DNA of 64,000 nt from Xiphydria camelus (Eukaryota > Arthropoda > Insecta > Hymenoptera > Xiphydriidae), in NCBI GenBank assembly GCA_963678675.1, contig OY783193.1:1495501-1559500 (forward strand), in the 5' to 3' direction. The first letter of the stretch is position 1, and every line of letters starts with the position of its first letter. The position numbers and the translations under genes were made by a program. The notes under the pieces are model-generated. The model ran no database searches. It was not told the origin of the DNA and saw only the letters and a program-made list of their open reading frames with translations. This document shows positions 42,219-53,226 of this stretch, piece after piece.

Positions 42219-45200
42219 TCAAACCACGGCGTCTCTATCGTTCAGTCCTGACTCACAGGCTCCATTGGGACACATATCGGCGGCCAAGGACTTGCCATCC
42301 TCGCCGCGTGGCCTCCTGCGGCCCAAAGGCGGCATCTTCAGCCTCAACTTTTGCTTCTTCATCGAGTCCTTCTTTCTGCAACGATCGGAAAATGCACCTC
42401 ATCGGTTTTCGTCATTGGAAACGCAAAATAGTCAGCGCTTATCTGGACCGAGACGGGCACTGCAGCCGCAGGCTGACCTTTATATTGGATAATGGATGGA
42501 AGACTTACTGGTGTCTGCAGTCGATGAAGATACCCATTGAGAATAACACGATGATAGCAGCGATCACCCCGATCACCACCACGACTAAAGTCACTATCTC
42601 CTCCTCCTCTTCTGGTGTGAATGGCATCTCTGTCGTCGACCACGAAGTCTCTCCTGGAATGAAGAAGGGTTCGTTCATAATCAGAGGTCATCGGTGATAA
42701 AAGTAACAGGATATCGCGTCGGGGTTTACTCCAAAATGGCTGTCGAGATCATCCGCATTATTTCCTCGGATTAAATGAAATACCTACATCGACGCAAAGA
42801 GAAGTATTTCATATTCCGAATAATATCCGAATCATTGCAAATAATACAGTCGGAGAAAGGTATCGGAGAGAGCGATCGCGCGATATTCCGTCAAAAAAAG
42901 GAGATCGGAATCGACGCGGTATTATTTGCACATTTTAATTGCTAATAATAATTGGAGCTGCGCGGCTGAAATGACCGGAACACGATCGACATTTAATGGC
43001 TCGTTTCGAAGAATCGCGCCTCCCGGGTCGTTGAGCCTTTCGAGTCGATTCGAGAGGTCTCCGTCTGCTTTCCAATGGGAATGACTACCGCGCTACAGGG
43101 AGTAGAGAGAAAGTTCTGTACGCGCGGTCGCTGTTACGTAAATCGAACGATAACGATAACTCTGGCGATTCCACTTCCCGTTGCGCAATTCGTCATTCAT
43201 TCGTACAATTAGCCCCGTATTTTGTTCAGTCGAATCGGGTTGGACGTTTGTTGGCTCATTGATTGTTGGTCTGCCTAACTATAGTGCACGCACACGCGAG
43301 TTTGAATGCGTCTGCTCGCGCGACCGCATCGAACGAAAATCGCGTCACTCTCTTCTCTTCGTTCCTCGTACGAGAGGAATTGATCTTGAGACATCGAAAG
43401 GCTCGCAATTTGATTGCGAATTTCGTTCTCATTTTGTCCGATGTTTAAAATTACATAAAGATGATTTCTGTGCGAACAGAATTAAACTCGGATATATCCC
43501 AACTAGAAAAAAAGGCACCCTCCTATAAACAGGAAGTGTATGTAGGAACGTTTCTTCCTGTTTCGTACTTTTTGCACACTCAACAGCCCGGCAGACGACG
43601 CGAAACCGGTTCCTACGATTTCTAAAATTCCACGTAAACTGATCGCGATACGAGGAAGAAGTCACATGACACACACGTCAACTGTGGAATGCCGCGTGCG
43701 TCTGATACGTGTAATTAATCGCGTAACGATTACTTATCCGACTCGGCGTGGGACATTAAACAAATTTGATCGCGTATACATAGCGGGCGACAGCCGGTTC
43801 TTATCAACAGTATCAGGCACTCGATCGCATAAAGACCGATCAAAGCCCCGATCGATCTCTTTCTACAGTTCCAGATCTTCGCCTCGAAACACAATTTCTC
43901 AAAAGTTTCATCGGTGTCGGCGACCTCGCAGCTCGACACCCGCGACTCCTTTCGAAACGCGTCCGTCGCCGTCGGAACGTCAAGCGGTCGAGGACCCAGG
44001 GGAAGTCCCGACCTCAACCTCATTTAAATACGCGAGAAGCACGGAGTCCCGGTTGACGTCATGGAATAACTTTGATTCTTTCGAAGAGCCGCGACTCCAT
44101 GGACGACCGCACGTAGACCATGGGGTTGGGCCGCTGCTTTTGGGACGCGAGACCGGAAACGGTTTTGCTTAAACTGATACGAGGGGGAGTTTCCTTGCGA
44201 AGAGGAGTGCACGCGTCACGAGCATTTCCCAGTTCGGCACTCTGTACGCAAGTGTTCTCGGTATGGTGAGTCAGGAGGGGGGGTGGGGACCGAGGGACTT
44301 TTTAGGGAGGATCAACACATGCCGCCACTCCAGACGTCTCGGCACCTGGATATATATGTACATACTGATCGAAGAATGCGAGTCAATTACCTAGAGAAAC
44401 GTTACTCGACTTGACAAAATTCCGCGATCATCGGCTGTCGACTAAATGTTTGGTACACGAAAAAAAATAATAAGTCGCAGCATTTACAAAGTATGGTAGA
44501 TTTTAGAGCAAGGTCAATTTATTATTAAGGTGACTACAATTTTAGTAAAAATTACAGCAACGCTTGCAACTTGTACAAATTGTACTATAATTTTTACTAA
44601 AATAGTAGTATCGTAACAATAAATTGATCTTGTCCCGAAATTTACTAGAAACTTTGTTGAGATGCTACGATTTATCTTTTTCCGTGTATAGAATGAAGTA
44701 ACTAGTTTGATTAAAAAATATGAATTGGAAAGAGTTGAACGGAAGAAATGTTTTATATGGTTGAAATATCAACATTTCTCGAGAATCGATCGCTCCACCG
44801 CTTTATCTTACGTATTCTTTACGCTAATTAAGAAAAGTACAGTTATCAGATCTACATCTTAATGGAAGTATAAGATACGAGTGATTTTATATATCCCTAT
44901 ACAAAGAGGCATACATTTTGACACCACTTTAGGTACTTACTGATCTAAAATATATTACAAACTGAAGTGTTATCAGATTTGATAATTGGATAAGCCAGCC
45001 TGACTCTCTCTTTATATGATATAAGACGCATTTTATTTTACTACTTATCGTTTTTGAACACTGATTTTTTTTTAAATAGTCAGACGTCAATCTTACCCCA
45101 TATTCTGTTTATGATTGACACCTGTTAAAATTTTCGTCTATACTGCATGCAATCGGCTAAAAATCTAAATTTTTGTTTAATACATTCCAAAATTGACATC

Positions 45201-48077
45201 AGTAGGTGATTTTGTATAAAGATTAAATTATAATAGTCATTTTATTTATAAATGTTTGCCACTTTAAAAAGACCTATAAAGTTTCTAAAAGTTTTCTTCG
45301 TCGAAAATAGGAGATGCACGCCCACGTGAAGACTTAATGACACTGAATCGGGTGATCATTATGAAAGCGCTGATATTCACGCGCGGCGTCAGGTGGCGGT
45401 CTATATACGGTACCTATTTATTAAGGTAGACAAGAACAGTATTATTACGAGTTATGAGCAGAAAGCAATAAGATTCAGAAAACGTGTCAATGTTAACCCA
45501 GTGTCAATGTTACCCCGCGTTACCCTATATATACGAAAAAATCTTTCGGCGTTTCTTTAAGATTTCCACAATAAATCCATTATTTCCGAAATCAGCATGA
45601 AAAAATACACCGAGCAGAACGCTCGAGAATTGGATTCCAGAGACTTCGATTTTTCGAAAATATTTTAGCAAAGTCCTTTACAAAAATCTACGAAAAGTTA
45701 AATGCACCTATAATCACTGGGCCTAATAATCACTAATACACTGTGAGAGACTACATATTATATTCAATTAAATCTGCGTAGCTCTAGTAAAATTTACTAT
45801 ACTTTTCTCTCAGTGTACAGCACAATCCAAGTTTCTCTCTTCACCCCTCTTCAACATTCTTTATACGCGGAATTCCTAAGCCGTCCAATTAACTAGCCCG
45901 ACCAAACTCATTAACATACGGAAGTTTGCAGCGGTCCGACGGCTTCAAGTTCGAATCAACAGCCCAGTCGAATTCGAGAGCAACCGACCTTGCGCTTCCC
46001 TCGATCGACTGCTACCGCGTGTAAAGATTTATTACACGCTTATCGATTACATCGAACCTCCGATGATTAGACCCTGATATACAGATATACGCACCTCGTC
46101 GATCGCAGTAACAATACGTGCCTGTATGTATGCGTTCGGTGTCCAACGAATCACAAACACGACTGTCACCGCTTTGGGTTTGTATAGTGGACACCGGGGA
46201 GCGAGAGCGCGTTGCGTAAGGTGTATGCAACGATAAATCGCTACACCGCATTTTTTACACATTCGCAATGCGGAGCAACCACACAAACAATGACAGCCGC
46301 TCGTCGAAGAGACACGCGCCGGTCGTGATCGCACGCGCAATCGGACTCGCCCGTGCGAAAACATCTTTTTTGCGGGCTTTCCATCGCGATCGTGAGTGAT
46401 AGCGGTGTCAGCCGCAAAGTATGTCGATAGACTTTAGAAACGAATTTTAGAAATCGGTCGATAGCTGCGCGTCTAATTATACGTCAAGACAGATAAGGCA
46501 TTCGGACGCGAGCGGCGACCGTATTAAACGCACCGTTCGTCCGCTATTTATGTAGACCGCGCAACGTTTCCATGGGTAATTTGTATTTCCGTGAAATTGT
46601 CGTCATTCTCACAAGGCGCCTGAACGCATTCTGGAGTTCTTCCACCGAAAAGACAGTTTAACTGTAGTTAATAAATGTTTGTTCGAATATGGGGAAATAC
46701 AAATATTATTGGATCAAGTAAATACTCGTATTCGTTAACTATTACGATATTTGTTTGAGACAATTTGAGCCTCAGACGCAATCGTTTAAATGAAATAAAG
46801 ATTTGAATAATTAATGTATATTTGTTGTCCTAACGGAATATTTATTTCGCTGTATTTTAAATTATATGTATTAATTATTAATAAACTGTTTTTTCAGTGT
46901 CCACATTAACGCCCGAGCTGCACGTGTGATCAGTTATCGCGCAAACCGGGAAAGGCTCGTCCCCCTCGTAGCGCGAAGGAATTTGAGACGGGGGGCGTGT
47001 ATTCCGGCGTCCTAATCGTCGAGCTTTTTCTCTGTTTCCTAGACGAACAACTATGCGATAGCATTTTCCGGCTTTGAAGGGAAATTCGTTACTCGGTATC
47101 TCTCCGTTCTCCCGAAGCAAAACGTACACTTCGACACAGGACCTTGAAACGAGAAGGAGCAGACAAAATGTTTTATCTTGATTCCTGATTACCGAGTAGT
47201 GCGTTCGGTGATTTTAATACGGCAAGACTGTTAAACATGATTTGGCTACCTGCTCGTAACGTGAAAAACGAAGAAAATCGATGTCCCTGATACACGGTAA
47301 AAAAGTGATGCAAATTTTTAGCACCATTTCACAGGTGTGGACCTATATACGTACCATATTTGGTGTCATTCAGTCTTATACCATTGTTATCTAATACCAA
47401 AAGTGGTCTGTATAGGTTCATACCGCAGAGTTTTTTACCGTGCATAGACTGCTTCGATAGCCAAGCTACCCGATAAAGTTCGAAGTATTAAGCTTACTCA
47501 TTAGTGGGACACACAAGTACAAAGTTTAGAGCGATATATTGGAGACGTCATCTTATCTCCTTCGGTAATCTTTATAAATTGTTCAGAGAAGGGCTATTTA
47601 ACGGGACACTACTTGCACGAATGGCCTGCGAAGTGACGTCATATCGATTAGATTCGAAAATCAATCGATCGACGTGCAAGCTTTTGCGACGAAAATAATC
47701 GATCTCCATGAAAAGCGGAAGGAAATTGATTCTCGTTGGAGGCAGACGAAATAAAAATCCCTATATCTTGTTTTCCGTCGATCCAATGGAAAAATATTTC
47801 GGACAAAAATTGTAGAACTATAAGAACCGCACAATTTTTGTTGGAAAAATTTGTTTCTCCGATTAACCGATCGCAAGATACATCGACTGAGAAACCACCC
47901 ACTCGCTTCGAAAGTACTTCACGCTGCAACGACTTCTTTATCCGTAAATGGGGAGATGTAAGATAAACAAAAATACTTTCTACCGTAATACAGTAATGCC
48001 TTCGTTTACGCACCATCCGAAGAGGAGACCCCGACGATCGTATTGGAGATATTGGCGAGCTGGATCTTCTTCTCCAT
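42219..48077 (-). CDS. Small single-pass membrane protein, 121 residues, unrecognised
   Basis: Three minus-strand exons, 48077-48014, 42653-42509 and 42375-42219, have matching phases (1, then 2) and good GT-AG borders. The protein starts MEKKIQLANISNTIVG and then has an acidic stretch (PEEEEEIV). One TM helix follows at about residues 41-61 (VTLVVVVIGVIAAIIVLFSM), with CRHQ just after it. The tail is basic (KKDSMKKQKLRLKMPPLGRR) and ends in an acidic segment (GLNDRDAVV). There is no signal peptide, and the positive-inside rule puts the C terminus in the cytoplasm. The first intron is 5.4 kb and full of repeats. I do not recognise the family. The exons are too short to appear as long open frames, but the splice fit, the sensible TM helix and the clean stop make a real gene likely. 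Confidence 0.72.
44454..44690. mobile_element. MITE with TACACG ends
   Basis: The left end TACACGAAAAAAAATAATAA, followed by GTCGCAGCAT, is mirrored by ATGCTACGATTTATCTTTTT, followed by CCGTGTA. The inside is also inverted (AATTTATTATT and AATAAATTGAT; TTTTAGTAAAAATTA and its mirror). It is non-coding and TA-flanked. Confidence 0.7.
45548..45665 (+). repeat. Dispersed repeat family C, copy 3
   Basis: The phrases 'tttctttaagatttccacaa', 'ttccgaaatcagcatgaaaa' and 'gagacttcgatttttcgaaa' match the copies at 2006-2140 and 2305-2440 in the same order. Confidence 0.55.
45737..45817. mobile_element. Very short MITE, about 80 bases
   Basis: The ends are TA-CACTGTGAGAG and TTTTCTCTCAGTG-TA. The internal 'tcaattaaatctgcg' resembles 'tcgattaaatctgcg' in the element at 50775-50999, so it may be a deletion derivative of that one. 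Confidence 0.6.
47291..47446. repeat. Second copy of the small TIR element at 7311-7430
   Basis: The left end TACACGGTAAAAAAGTG and the right end TTTTTTACCGTGCA are inverted. 'atttttagcaccatttcaca' and 'gtcattcagtctta' match the 7311 copy. This copy is slightly longer and closer to intact. Confidence 0.65.
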
Positions 48078-49950
48078 GACTTTTCCACGTGGGACGCTTC
48101 AACCTCGCTTGCACTTTCTCCCGACCTTATCTCCGCGCGACTGTCACCTCGCGCTCGCTATCTCGATCAGGTGGTTTTGAAAAACCACCGCGAAATCTCG
48201 CGGCAGACACGCGGCGCCGACAAACACGCGCGCTCTTCGTTTTATTTCTTTCGGAGTAAAAACACTCCAGACGCGCCTCTCGAAAGAGGAGTCCGGGCCG
48301 CTATTATCGCTTGTGCCACCAGACTATACGTGTAAGTATATCTCCGTATCACTGACGTGACTTCGGTCCGGTTCCGCTCGGATCCTCTCCACGAATCGAC
48401 CGGTACGAGATCTTGGCGTGCACTGTCGGACACACGCCTCGCCTCCTTCCCTCTTGGCCACCGTGGCCGATGCCGCGATCTACTACGCGCGTTCCGGGAG
48501 TAGAGGAATCGGAGTGCCGCGAGCCCCGAGGACTGTGACGGTCGAGCCTCGGCATATACTTCCATTCACCGTACAGGTAGCCGGTACGTAGTGAAACGGA
48601 GATACGTACAGTCCGGGCCAAGACTCGATGACCGCGACTTGCCCCCTTCCTTCTGCACCCCGTCGCAGTGAGATACGAGGTCGTAGATGAAAGATTTATT
48701 TGAGTTGATAACAAAAGTACCAAAGAGAAGGGATGAACTGAAGTTGATAGAAAAGTATGAATGGCACGGGATGAACTGCCGAGCGATTAAAAAAGTTTGA
48801 TAAATATTTTTAAGACACTTGACAGAGACGATCTGGTCGCTTAAAAATTACCATTCACATATTGTAATTTATGATATTCCGGCTGCTCCTTTCGTAGAGG
48901 TCTAATGATATGAAAATTCGATCTAAATAAACGCTGACATTGCAAATATCGGCTTCGGAGTATTGGCAACCCCTGAGGATAGCCTTATGACCCGTTAATT
49001 CGAAGAACGGCGCACTCATTGAAAACTAATAATAAGCTACCCTTCTCTTCACACTCGCTCCTCGAATTTCCCTGGCTTTCCGGGAAATTCGGTATGCCCG
49101 ATAAAGGTCCGCGTGCAATTTCAAGGTAGCCCGGCCGCTTCTGAGGGTAACCGACAGGTTGTGAAGAGGAACGTTCGAGTACAGTCAGCTTCAGTATAAA
49201 TTATCAAAAAATTTATTTAATTATACACTTCATCTTTTCTCTCGTATCACCGAGGAGACGGAAACGGGGTTGCAATGGCGATCGCACGCTCGATGCGGTC
49301 TGTACGGCAATTCCAGTAATTCAATTTGGTCAAGTAGCCACTTGAAACGCGTATTTCGGTCCTGATGACTGAGAAACAAAACCTCAGTCTGCGGTTCAAT
49401 GCCAATTTCCGGCCGAGATGACGTCGCCGATTGCCATAGAGAGCCGCCCATCTAACGTCCGTACGTGACGAGTGCAAATCTAACGCTATATCGTACTCGC
49501 GAGGGAAGCTGTGGACCAAACACCTCGCTACCGTTCTTACCGTGATAAGACTCTCGTATTATTTCTGCCTTTCGCGAGAGCAGAATGAGTTAACGACCGG
49601 ACCGAGAGTGAATCGAGATTTGTATTGGACGAAGTATAACAGCTTCGCATTTCGACGTGATTTATTTCCGTCTGCGGAATATATTAGCGGCATACGTTTG
49701 CACGTACGCATATGCGCCCATCGACGCTTTTGTAAAATAATGTTAAGCGCGTCGAGAAATTAGATGCTGAGTGAACAGTTCACCGGTATAAATAGTATAT
49801 ATATATATAGTTGGTATATATCTATATACCTCTCGGCATCTCGCTGCAGTGTACAGCGAGATCTTCCCTTTTCAATGTCGGACTAGAATCGTGGTCATTG
49901 CATTTAAATGTCGTTGCATTATGCAGAAGTTCCCTTGGATTGTTACACGA
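48078..49950. other. Intergenic space, likely promoter of the 121-residue gene
   Basis: No coding exon is recognised. The GC-richer first 0.6 kb directly upstream of ATG 48077 is a plausible promoter and 5' UTR. The part near 49951 should hold the 3' UTR of the singles bar-like gene; a short TA repeat lies near 49797-49810. Confidence 0.45.
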
Positions 49951-51330
49951 TTATCTGCCCGTCCTGTAATGTGTGTACGAAAAGTAGGCGTCGGCTCCGT
50001 GCATCACTCCGACGATTCCGCTCATTATCTGACGACATAATATATCATCGTTAATAATTTCCCGCAGACTTGCTCGATGTCGCAAAGACTTGACGGAGTT
50101 CAATTTCTCGATGAGTTTTTTTCTCCAAATAATCCAATTCACTCACGTAAGCTGCTGTCATGGCCGGATAAACATCGAAACCGGGCGTGATGAGGTACTG
50201 CGCCCAGAGAAACATCTTCGTGGAAAACGCCAAGTAGGACGCCGAGCTCATATAGAGGAAACAGGCCAGCGAATTGAACATCAGCTCCTGGCGCAATCGG
50301 AAAAGTACACGAGAATGCATTTTTCCGAGTGGCGAAAATTCCGCGTCGATCGAATCGTCGTGAAAGGGTTTCGTGAGACTCTCGACGCGCGATACAAATT
50401 CTAATCGAGAGGAAACGAAAGAGGCGGAGGGGGCACTCACGAAGAGGGACGACCGGACGAGCCTGTAAGATTTCTCGGACACGATATAGCACGCGAGGAG
50501 AACGGCCGATGTGAGGAAACAGGCGGACGCCGTGGTCAGAGACCCTTCGAAAGCCGATCCGATGGTCGCACTGTAGCGCAGTCCGTAATTAATTAGCAGA
50601 CTCTGAATCAAGCCGCTGATTACCTGCGAACAAAGGATCGTGCATTCGCATTGCGCGTAACTGACGAACGCTGGACGCCCCCCCGATGGAGTTGTTTCTG
50701 CAGGCTGAGCGATTTAAATTTAGATTCGTACGTGCGAGCGTGCGCGCGCTACTGCGCATGGTGTGGCGTATATGTACACTGAGAGAAAAAATGATAAATT
50801 CGATTAAATCTGCGTTTACGAGTGGGGAGATGCAGAATTGGTTGCTCCGACTGATAAATTTGAATGTAACGATTAATGGCTGTTTGAAGAAAATAGGCTG
50901 TAGTCCATTCGAGTCAATTATTAGTTCAAGTAACTAGATCTGCATTTTCCCACTCGTAATCGCCGACTGAGTCAAATTGACTACACTTTTCTCAGTGTAG
51001 AATGAAGAATTGTCAAATGTGCGTACTAATATACACGTGTTCTCTGGTGTAGTATATTTTTACACGTAGTATGTGTGTGTGCGTGATTTAGACGGAAAGA
51101 ACACTATGACAGCAATGATTAATTATTATAATCAATATTTTCCGTCGTTGTGATAATGTATAATGAAAAGATTAACCTACCGTTTCGCCGAGTTTTAAAA
51201 TGCCAGGCAGAGTTTTCAGGAACTCTACGTGAATGCAAGTGCAGCATCTGCAGAAGCAGCACTCGACGCCGCCGGCTCCATGAGTCGCACCCGACATCCT
51301 GATCACCGGCCCTGCGCCGCTTTTACCCAT
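49951..51330 (-). CDS. sing: MARVEL-domain four-helix membrane protein, singles bar-like
   Basis: Four minus-strand exons, 51330-51181, 50623-50441, 50287-50147 and 50028-49951, all in phase 0, give 183 residues. The N terminus has a dense Cys patch (CCFCRCCTC), likely palmitoylated, then FLKTLPGILKL leading into helix 1. Helices lie at about residues 52-66, 83-102, 116-132 and 158-172, the last pair flanking YPAMTAAY and GIVGVMHGADAYFSY. The Cys patch and the PAMTAAY/HGxDAYxSY end agree with insect singles bar, a MARVEL protein needed for myoblast fusion in flies. MARVEL proteins act in vesicle apposition and fusion. It is followed upstream on the same strand by two more MARVEL genes with the same exon plan. 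The symbol rests on remembered family features, not on alignment. Confidence 0.8.
50775..50999. mobile_element. Tc1/mariner-like MITE with CACTGAGAGAAA ends
   Basis: The ends are TA-CACTGAGAGAAAAAA and CACTTTTCTCAGTG-TA. The inside is partly inverted ('aaatctgcgtttacgagtgg' against the mirror of 'ccactcgtaatcg'). It sits in intron 1 of the singles bar-like gene. Confidence 0.7.
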
Positions 51331-53226
51331 CCTCTCGGTAATATTTCCTGTGTACCCAGACGCGGTAAACCGCCTCGTTAGTTGTTAATGCTTGACTCGT
51401 ACTCGTATCCGGTTTAACCCGAGGATGTTAAATTTTCGAACATTTTACTAATAATTTTCAGGAAAAATCGAGTCGAAATAATCAAATGATCATAGTTCGA
51501 ATTCAGTTTTATACGAAATTTGTATTTAAAGGAATTCTTATTGTTGCGCATTATTTATGAGATCCGTCGACGAGCAGTATTCGTGATCGTGGAGATAAAC
51601 GGTATTGCAGAAACATCTATTTATTCATTTATTTGCCCGTCAATTTAAATTGCATCGCATCGAAAATTTCTGACACGTGTATTTCGAAGTAACTTCTATT
51701 TATATTGAAATACACCACAGGAAAAATACGCCTCTCGGTTGATTCTTTATCGCGATCGGCTGACATCACTCGTTACTATGTAATTACTAATTAGTACCTA
51801 TTATTATATGCCGGAAGACTGATGCAGCGAGACGCGATGTTCTCTATTTCGCAGATCCCACACACAAAAAGAGACAAAGGATCTTTGTAATCCCTTGTTG
51901 TATCACCCACGAAATTTTAAAAAATATTTTTGAATTGAAACAAAAATTTGAGTTTACGGTCCACGTCGCCACGCTTCGAATAAAATTCGTGACGTCACTC
52001 ACGGAGAGACTTTTTCGGACCGACCATGTGATCGCGTGGAAGACTCACGAATGGGACGTCCGCGATGCACGCGTGTCGTTGCACCCCCCGCGTTGCGTTT
52101 GATGCCGGGACACGGGGTTGTCTATTTCTGGCACGTGCCTACAGGATATTATGGCGTGGTACGCAGATGCGCGGGGGAGGAGGGAAGAAAAAAAGAGGAG
52201 CTACAGATTCGACGGTGGAAATTTCGATCGTGAATGTGAGCGCACTTGCTCGCATGTATAGGTGTGTATATACTTATATATGTGTACACAAGAGGAAGCC
52301 GAGAGGTCCATCTCTTTCCTCTCCATCGCTATTCGAAAAATCCTTCATGTACTTCTCAAAATATTCTGATTTTGCTTACTCTATACGTATGTGGGGGATA
52401 CAAGAAACGCAGATGATAAATAGACATTTAGTAAATATATTTGCGTAAATGCAACGATCTTCGGTATACGTATATTTATATATTTAATATAAAATGCACC
52501 GTGAATAATCCTGGCACGCACATTAACTTACTACGTTCTACTATTAAACAAAAAGAAACAAATTCGACGAGACCTCGCGAATTTTCAAAGACGGTAATAA
52601 ATAATTACTACTCGATTCTAGTAGTTCCGCGTTACAAGTTTCAGCAAGCGAAATGTACTATTCTCACGGTGCATTCGGACGATGCGCCTCTCGTCAACAT
52701 CCAACGCGTTGGACGAATTCGTCGTTGTAAGAAAATAAACTTTTTTTTTTCCGCGACACGACCGACCCGCCGTCAAGTATCGACGTCCTATTCGCCTCTC
52801 TTCCATGGAGGTCGACCGGACCGAGTATTTAGACCCGTATTACATTTCTATTGTCACTGCGAAAAGTCCAAGTCAAAATATTTGAACATCCAGAAAGGAA
52901 CTATCGTTGTGCTTGATATAAAAGTAGAAATTGTGTGTACGAATATGTCATATAAGTACGGTAAAATTGACGATGTGCGCAGTGTCGATCAAAGAAGCGA
53001 TCGTGCGACTATGTAGAAGTGGTGTCACGAAATTGGACGCATCTGTCGCCGCGCGTATCTACGTCTACGCGCAGTCACCGCGAAAGGTCGAAGCCGCTGT
53101 CGAGGAAACGCGGGGAGCGAGATGCGCGTTCGTGAAAATTACAGCCAGACTTTTCTCAGCCGTCTCTTTATATGGTTTAAGGCGCGCTATGCGCGCAGCA
53201 ATGATAACGCGAAGCTTCCTCGTCAC
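51331..53226. other. Intergenic space between two MARVEL genes
   Basis: No exon is recognised with confidence in this 1.9-kb gap. The left part should contain the promoter of the singles bar-like gene and the right part the 3' UTR of the next gene. Open frames at 52000-53000 have no domain and mixed codon usage. Confidence 0.45.

Larger units (their letters stand above)
42654..48013. other. Large first intron of the 121-residue membrane gene
   Basis: This 5.4-kb intron holds two MITEs (44454-44690 and 45737-45817), a family C repeat (45548-45665), a TIR-like element near 46640-46900 with AAAAGACAGTTTA and TAAACTGTTTTTT ends, and the second copy of the 7311 element (47291-47446). No other exon was recognised on either strand. 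Confidence 0.55.

Noticed and set aside
43666..44172. 168-codon plus-strand frame
   Set aside because: It is Ser/Arg-rich without a domain and without splice partners, inside the large intron of the 121-residue gene on the other strand.
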